Assembly: GCF_921293095.1 (NCBI RefSeq)
Contig: NC_060248.1
Coordinates: forward strand, 13,968,744 to 14,032,743
Length of the DNA: 64,000 nt
Direction of reading: 5' to 3'
Source: Ischnura elegans
Taxonomy: Eukaryota; Arthropoda; Insecta; Odonata; Coenagrionidae
Position 1 is the first letter of the stretch. Each line of letters opens with the position of its first letter. Made by a program: the position numbers and the translations under genes. Below, piece by piece: positions 58,302-64,000 of the stretch. The notes under the pieces are model-generated. The model did not search any database. It was given only the letters and a program-made list of their open reading frames with translations, and had not been told where the DNA came from.

Positions 58302-59084
58302 AGGGTAGTTTCTTCATCAAAGAAAACGAAAGGCATTCATTGCGATTCGTTACATACGATAAGTGTATTCATAATGTACAAATTATTTGGTTTTGGAAAT
58401 CCCAGTTCAGACGAATAGCAATGGTCAATTTTAACCTCTTTTGAATAAGATGTTTGGCGCCCATGCGATGCCACTCCACATGAAGTCACAGGGACCTAGA
58501 CGAGGAGTCAGGAGTTTTACAACGTCTGAGATTACCAGTGCATGCATGTGGCGCAGAGCTCAAACATTTCTTAATAATGTTGGTGCGAAGGCTTCCGCGG
58601 TGGGCTGGTACTGTAGGCAGCATTTTCCAGGTTTCACCGCGTCGTGGTTGCGTTGGTGACAACAGTTTCTCCTGCATTCCAGCAGGCGTCTTCAGGTCGA
58701 AGTGACAAAATCACCTATTAAAATTGCCTATGATGGGAAATTTTTCTTCTTTTGATAGGGTATTAATAACCCTTATTTAATCCAAGTGCTACCTGCTAGC
58801 AGGGTACTTTACACTTCCGCCATACTCGGCAGCAAGCAGCATGCATCGTAGCGGCGTTCATAGCCTCACACCCAGGTAGCCTCACACAGCAGCAACCAGA
58901 CGTCACACGGGCTTTTCCCAGCATTCATACTAAGCCATCGCGTTTTCGCGCTCTTGAAAATTTTCACCATTCATTTTATCGCGAAAAATAGATATCGTCA
59001 TTTAAAAAGCTTAAAGCGTGAAATACGTGCTCCAGGAGTAATAATCTTTTGATTAAGGCATAAAATATAATAGGAAACCACCCT
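58302..59084 (+). mobile_element. Family G element, full length with insertion (copy F)
   Basis: Ends AGGGTAGTTTC and GGAAACCACCCT. It is more diverged than the other copies, and its CRE-like site is lost (CACATGAAGTCAC). A segment of about 130 bp at 58578-58710 is absent from all other copies. Confidence 0.8.
58578..58710. repeat. Unclassified 130-bp insert in family G copy F
   Basis: Compared with copies A, C and E, which run from CTTAATAAT straight into CACCTATT, this copy has an added GC-richer piece starting GTTGGTGCGAAGGC and containing CATTCCAGCAGGCGTCTTC. It contains the motif pair GTTGCGTTGGTGACAACAG and CCAGCAGGCGTC. It may be a short retroelement end. Confidence 0.55.
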
Positions 59085-59614
59085 AGTGGCCGGAATCCGA
59101 GAGACCTACAGAATTGCCGGACATGTCATAATTAAAACACAAAGTGAACTGTATCGAAAAAGATAACTAACCTCCACGATAGCACTGAGTGACTTACCCC
59201 AGGCCGCCAGGCTATAGGCTCCACGGTCAGGCGTCTTGAATATTACGATGATGCCTGTTAGTTGGTGCGTCAGTGAATGAGGCCAGTTTCGAAGCCTTAT
59301 GGGCCCAGGAAAGCATTAAATAACGAAAAAATATTCCGACAGGTGTCGCGGTTAGTGGCAAATCCCTAACTGCCCTCTTTAGGCCATAAAAGAAAATCCA
59401 CTACAGGGCGCAAATATCAAGCATCTATAATTTTATTAATAACATCTTTAAGACAAATTTGGTATTTTTCAAATCTTACTTCCTTTATTTCCTTAAAAAT
59501 TTCAGGAAAATTCAGTTTTTTAAAAATTACGTTCTACATCAAATAGGAGTTTTATCAGATAATTAAGTCATCGAGCAAAATGAAAATTAGAACCTTGTCA
59601 CATTTAATCAGCGA
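59085..59614. other. No gene recognised
   Basis: Non-coding sequence between family G copy F and the second copy of the 57.9-kb repeat. Confidence 0.45.
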
Positions 59615-59770
59615 TTTGGTGATATTCCCACCCTCTTATAGTAAGGTCTTCAAGAGGAAACCAGCGAAGGGCAATAAAAAGGCGCGTAAATTAAAAAAAA
59701 GGAGCTGATTTATTAATCATTGGCTCAAAATGTAATCTGGTTACGTAGCATACGATTGAGTTTAGTACCC
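59615..59770. repeat. Dispersed repeat, copy 2 of 2
   Basis: Diverged direct copy of 57858-58015, as shown by GTAAGGTCTT, GGAGCTGATT, ATTGGCTCAAAAT and TAGCATACGAT in the same order. Confidence 0.65.
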
Positions 59771-61240
59771 GAGACTTCAAGATGCAAATGAGTAGGAGTA
59801 TAGCTACCTCACAGCAGCGATAATACTTACAACTCCTCATCATTCACACGTTCGAGCTTTTCTCTCGTGTTTTTATTCGCTCTGCATTCCTCAGGAATTC
59901 TCTCTTTTAGATAACTGCCTTTATCTTGGCTTTTGGAAAAAAAACGCACTTTGTTTCAAATTATTCCGGCCCCTCCATTCCAGTGATCACCATGAAATTC
60001 TCTCCACACATCCCTCTAAGTTCACCTCAGCATTCTTTCATTACCGCTAGAATCACTCATCGCTTTGAAAGTATTTTCGCTCTCATTCATCACGATCCGT
60101 TCAAAATAATCACGGGGTTTAGAACAAAAAAGGCAACGTTTTATTTAACAGTGTATGATGCAGTCCAAGAAAAGAATTTTTCACATATTAACAGTGTAGA
60201 GATTCCACAGAAGACAAAATAACATTGCGGTGAACCATTTCTTACTAACTCTGACCTGAATGTGATTGATTAAATGTAATTTTTAACAACCCATCTTCAA
60301 ACAGGAAGTGGAGTTTGATTCATAATTCCGTAAGCCCTATTCCAGCATATGTTTCCGTGACAAATTCAAAGACTGGTCAGAAGATGTTCGCGGGATCTCC
60401 GGCTACACTGTAGACATCAAACATTAAAAAGCACGATGGAAGTTCACAAAATATAAATGAACTATTCATCCACGAAAGAACACCGGCACATTATATAATA
60501 AATACGTGCGGCTTTTGGCGAATCAGCCAATACCTTTAGACTTTAAATAAATACACGGTGACGTAAAATATTGTTTTCGTTACTTATATTGTCATCAAAA
60601 ATGATTTCTCGTATAATCGTAAAGATAGAGAGACATTTCAGCTCATTTATTCCATAATTATCAAAATAAAAATAACATTGGACACTGGGCAACATTCTTC
60701 AAAATCAGTATCCGACGTAAAAATATGGTGATCTTAAATGGTATTTACCACTCACACAACATGATAATCCTTAAAACAAACAAATATTTCATCCACCCTC
60801 CTCTACGTGGACAGAGCTCAGCCATAGCCACCTAGTCAGCTCATTACAATGGAATTTAGCATAGGGAATAGAACTTAGCGCATATTCTACCGCACACCAG
60901 CAGACGGCATATCTGGCGCGGCAACAATACTTTCGTTTACCTTGGCAACCAGAAAACGTAGCCGTACGGTGACATTTTATCAATTGGATTTTCCAAGCGA
61001 TAGAGAGCGGATGCGATAGCATATTGTGGTGTTATAAACGAAGTTTAAACGCACTGTTTACAGTGTCAAACAGCTACAGTGAGTAATACATCATTCATTT
61101 GAGTAGCAGAGGAAGAAAATAGTCATCTTGCAGGCGTTTGCAGTCAGCAACAGCCGGCGGAGTTCCGTCTTCGGCCAGCAGAGTTCGAAAAGAACTCGTG
61201 CAAATACGAGATTCCATTTATATCCTTCAGTTGAAGCTCA
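59771..61240. other. Upstream region of the 61.3-kb gene
   Basis: AT-rich, no gene recognised. The promoter of the downstream gene may lie in the last few hundred bases; an 18-base palindromic patch around 61050 (AAACGCACTGTTTACAGTG) is the only visible local structure. No TATA box found. Confidence 0.4.
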
Positions 61241-61318
61241 TAATCGATTCCATTCAGTGGATTTGGAGTTGATACCAAACAGCAGATCTCGCCATCTATA
61301 TTTTCCGCCACGTACATC

Positions 61319-63127
61319 ATGGAACGGATTTTAAAGAGATGTGCATCGAGCATCTCTGGAAGTGTGATGGGTAACAGCCTGGAGGAGAGGCTGCATAAAG
61401 AGTATATCGTCCACCTGGAGCACATTCAACCGAATTTGATTAAAATCCCCAACGAGCTTCGAACCCAGGCAGAAAAATGGTTGATTTATCTAGTCGGAGT
61501 GACTCCCAAGACCCTGGACGAAAAGGAGAGGCGAAACATCCACCTGTCCGTCCTCCTCAATGACATGGCATCCGGAACTCTCACGGGGATATACAAGCTC
61601 ACGAATCCCCCAAGGCCAGGGGAGCCAATGCCTCCGTGTTCGAAAATATACTTCGACGACACCGAGGAGAAATTGCTGGCCGCGGAAGTCGTTGAAGAAG
61701 ACCTGAGCGACGATTTGTGCTCAGAACTCAACAAAGCTGAAGAAGATGGTGCAAATTCGGCCAAAGGAGAACGTGTTCAAGGCCATCAAGTGACACAAAC
61801 TCCTGTCGTCGCTAGTGAAAGCTCGCCTGGTGACAAAAACCGTCTTCCCATGACGGATGATAAGAAAAGAGAAGGACACGACCATAGAAGTGGTAACACC
61901 AACGTTCGTCCAGATACCGAAATTGATGGAGCAAATTCGGCCAAAAGAGAACGTGTTCAAGACCATCCAGAAACTTTGGATAAGGGAAAGGCTCACAAAA
62001 ATGGGAAACTTATGGGAGATGTCGCAAATGAAGGCACTTATTACGACAACTATCGATATCTTCCATCTGAGAGTAAAATAATTGGAAGGAAAAATGCAAC
62101 TATTGTCGAGAATCATTCCTTTCATGGGAAAGGTAACGGTATCAATGCTCACCACTTCTCACCAGAGCAATTTCAAGACTTGGATTATCCTGTTATGCCG
62201 CCTAAGAAACAAATACTGTGCCATAACATTAAAACGGGATGCAATGACGCTTTCGGCGATGGTGAAGGTGATTCATTAAAGCCAATGTATATCCCATCAG
62301 AACCCGTTTACGCCAGCAACCTTCCTTATATGTTGGCTGAAGACGATAGAAAGAAATGGGACAATAGAATGGACCGCGAGAAACCATATCAACATACCGA
62401 AGGCGATTATATCAATAAAAACTTCATTCCATCACAAAAAACCAGAGCCTCCTACCATACTCTTGAGCCGGCTGAGCGGATGGCATATAGGACCCACAGA
62501 ATGGATCGCAAGAACCCTCATCTCCACAACGAAGGTGTCGTTTTAAACGAAAACTACGTTCCATCGCAACAACGTAGAGCCTTCCACGATCCTTATGAGC
62601 CAGCTGAGCAGATGAAATTCTGTACCCACGGATTGGACGCGAAGAATATTCGCTTCAAATCTGAATATGATTTCAGGCATTCATGCCAATATGAACCCAC
62701 AGAAGAACGGGAACAACGGAAAGGTGCGATGCCTGGTGTCAGGTTTGCAACTTATACACCACCACCGAGGCGACCCGCACAAAATCTGGGAATCTCAGAA
62801 ATGCCGTTGGATTATCTCCTGGAGCTAGTGGACCGGGCTTGGAGAGGCGAGGTAATTGAGGAAGTTGAGATACTCCTGGAAAGCGTTTACGAGGATATGA
62901 GGGAGGAGCCAGATAACGAATGGCTGTGGGAACAGCCCGACCCCCTAATAATAAGAGAGGCCCTACTACACAGGTTGACGCAGACAATCATCAACGAAAT
63001 GAGGCGACAGGAGCATAAAGAGCTCCACCCGCAACAGACGACCCCTTCCCGCCAATACTTCGGCCAGACTTCACCTGGATACAAGTGTTCCTGCCACTCT
63101 AACTACCAAATGCATTCATCCCAAAAT
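61319..63127 (+). CDS. DUF4485-like repeat protein, first coding exon (gene runs off window)
   Basis: An uninterrupted 603-codon exon. An in-frame TAA at 61241 precedes the first ATG, which has a good context (CATCATGG). The open frame nominally ends three codons later, but AAT|GTAAGT at 63127/63128 is a consensus splice donor in phase 0, so the real C-terminus lies beyond. Residues 21-105 (YIVHLEHIQPNLIKIP, AEKWLIYL, ERRNIHLSVLLNDM, PPRPGEPMPP) resemble DUF4485, a helical domain of unknown function found in uncharacterised animal proteins. Residues 143-238 are charged and disordered, with DGANSAK(G/R)ERVQ(G/D)H twice. Residues 317-449 are three tandem repeats of 44-45 aa sharing NENYVPSQ-, EPAE- and RMDRKNP-type segments. 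Residues 490-570 are acidic and helical (LLELVDRAW, EEVEILLESVYEDM). No signal peptide or membrane segment is seen. Function unknown; the coding nature is secure. Confidence 0.85.
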
Positions 63128-64000
63128 GTAAGTACATAATTCAAATTATATTAAAATACCTTTGCCGAGGGTAAAGGGTTTGTTTCCTCTGAATAACATA
63201 CTAAATATGCCCAAGAGGGGGAATCGATTTATGTTCTTAAGGCCGATATTGAAACGGTGAAAATCTAGATGCCGCGGTGGATCTGATAGGCTGCCCATGC
63301 TATTTTTTCATGCTGTTTTTTTCGTTTGGGATAAGCATTTATGAGAATCTCACGAACATTAAAATCCACTTCTACGAGTCTTTCGCGTGTCTTAACCTTC
63401 TTCTAATCATAGGTCATGAATAAGTATTGTTCATTTATTAAATTTTCAATATTTGTGTGAATACTCCACATAAAAAGAAAATAGATCACAAAAGCATGTG
63501 AATGACCCCATTCAAAACTTAATTTTATAAGCATATTAAATGGCGTAGCCAAAACGATAAGTTTGGGGGGCACAAACAGAGGGGGTATGGGGGGGTTAAC
63601 TCTCCTTTGGGGAATATATGAAGACTTTTATATCTAGTAATCGCATTTTATGTTATTTTGACGCTTAAAATTACACAATTAATCGGTCGTCGGGAAGTTG
63701 TTAGGCTAAAACATATTGGTGGAGTACAAAGAGTTTGAGGGTTCTAGGTGAACCCTTCGAAGTATACAACGCACCGTGGCCGGGAACCAAGCCAGTAGCT
63801 TATTCGCCGAGACACCCGGGGAGGGGAAGGAAGGGAAGGAAAAAGGATAGAGGCGCCGCCGCGATGGGAGCCCGCCGACAACTACTGGAAGGGATAGGTT
63901 CGGAAGGGCCGGGACGAGGGAAAAACACCCCAACGCTATAGAAGCGAAGGAGGCCCTACTATCAGCGAAACCAAGCATAAGCAATTAATGTTCTTGCGAT
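63128..64000. other. Probable intron, running off the window
   Basis: Begins with the donor GTAAGT. At 63366-63430 it carries a repeat shared with 33436-33510. At about 63541 (ATGGCGTAGCC followed by G runs) it has what may be one end of another hAT-type element. From 63700 to the end it is GC-rich and purine-rich with overlapping frames on both strands, unrecognised; this could be the 5' part of a retroelement. Confidence 0.4.

Noticed and set aside
1-64000. CRISPR array or prokaryotic operon
   Set aside because: No short regularly spaced repeats, and the genes have spliceosomal introns, so the DNA is eukaryotic.

Overview
The window looks like animal nuclear DNA, most likely from an insect or other arthropod. 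The protein-coding genes are split by short GT-AG introns, the two fully covered genes encode conserved metazoan proteins, and the rest is AT-rich DNA packed with decayed LINEs, tRNA-derived SINEs and short terminal-inverted-repeat DNA transposons. There is no operon structure. I cannot name the species from sequence alone.

Layout. 1-6738: gene-free repeat DNA with two hAT-type MITEs, one copy of a ~660-bp inverted-repeat element (called family G here) and a degenerate foldback repeat. 6739-18670 (+): a complete 12-exon gene for TAF5, the LisH/NTD2/WD40 subunit of TFIID; the exons join in frame to 703 codons. Its introns hold an RTE-like LINE, a CR1/jockey-like LINE fragment, a SINE, a hairpin and a TTAA-flanked piggyBac-type MITE. 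20362-20933 (-): a complete three-exon gene for the small Protein C10 (C12orf57) family, 114 aa, convergent with TAF5. 20934-61240: about 40 kb without a recognisable host gene. It holds a mosaic of locally duplicated modules (21.7-24.0 kb), several MITEs with intact target-site duplications, one of them split by a nested retroelement, five more family G copies, a broken copia-type reverse transcriptase (47.3-48.2 kb), a 2.29-kb non-autonomous hAT-like element with a perfect 8-bp duplication (49.4-51.7 kb), a LINE reverse transcriptase with two stops (53.0-53.9 kb) and a 984-bp element with long terminal inverted repeats (54.6-55.6 kb). 61319-63127 (+): the first coding exon of an unrecognised protein with an N-terminal region resembling DUF4485 and three 44-45-residue tandem repeats. 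The exon ends in a splice donor, so the gene runs on past the window.

How the genes relate. TAF5 acts in general RNA polymerase II transcription; C10 and the DUF4485-like protein have no known link to it. The interest is mainly in the transposable-element architecture and in the repeat protein. I found no clear new multi-gene system.
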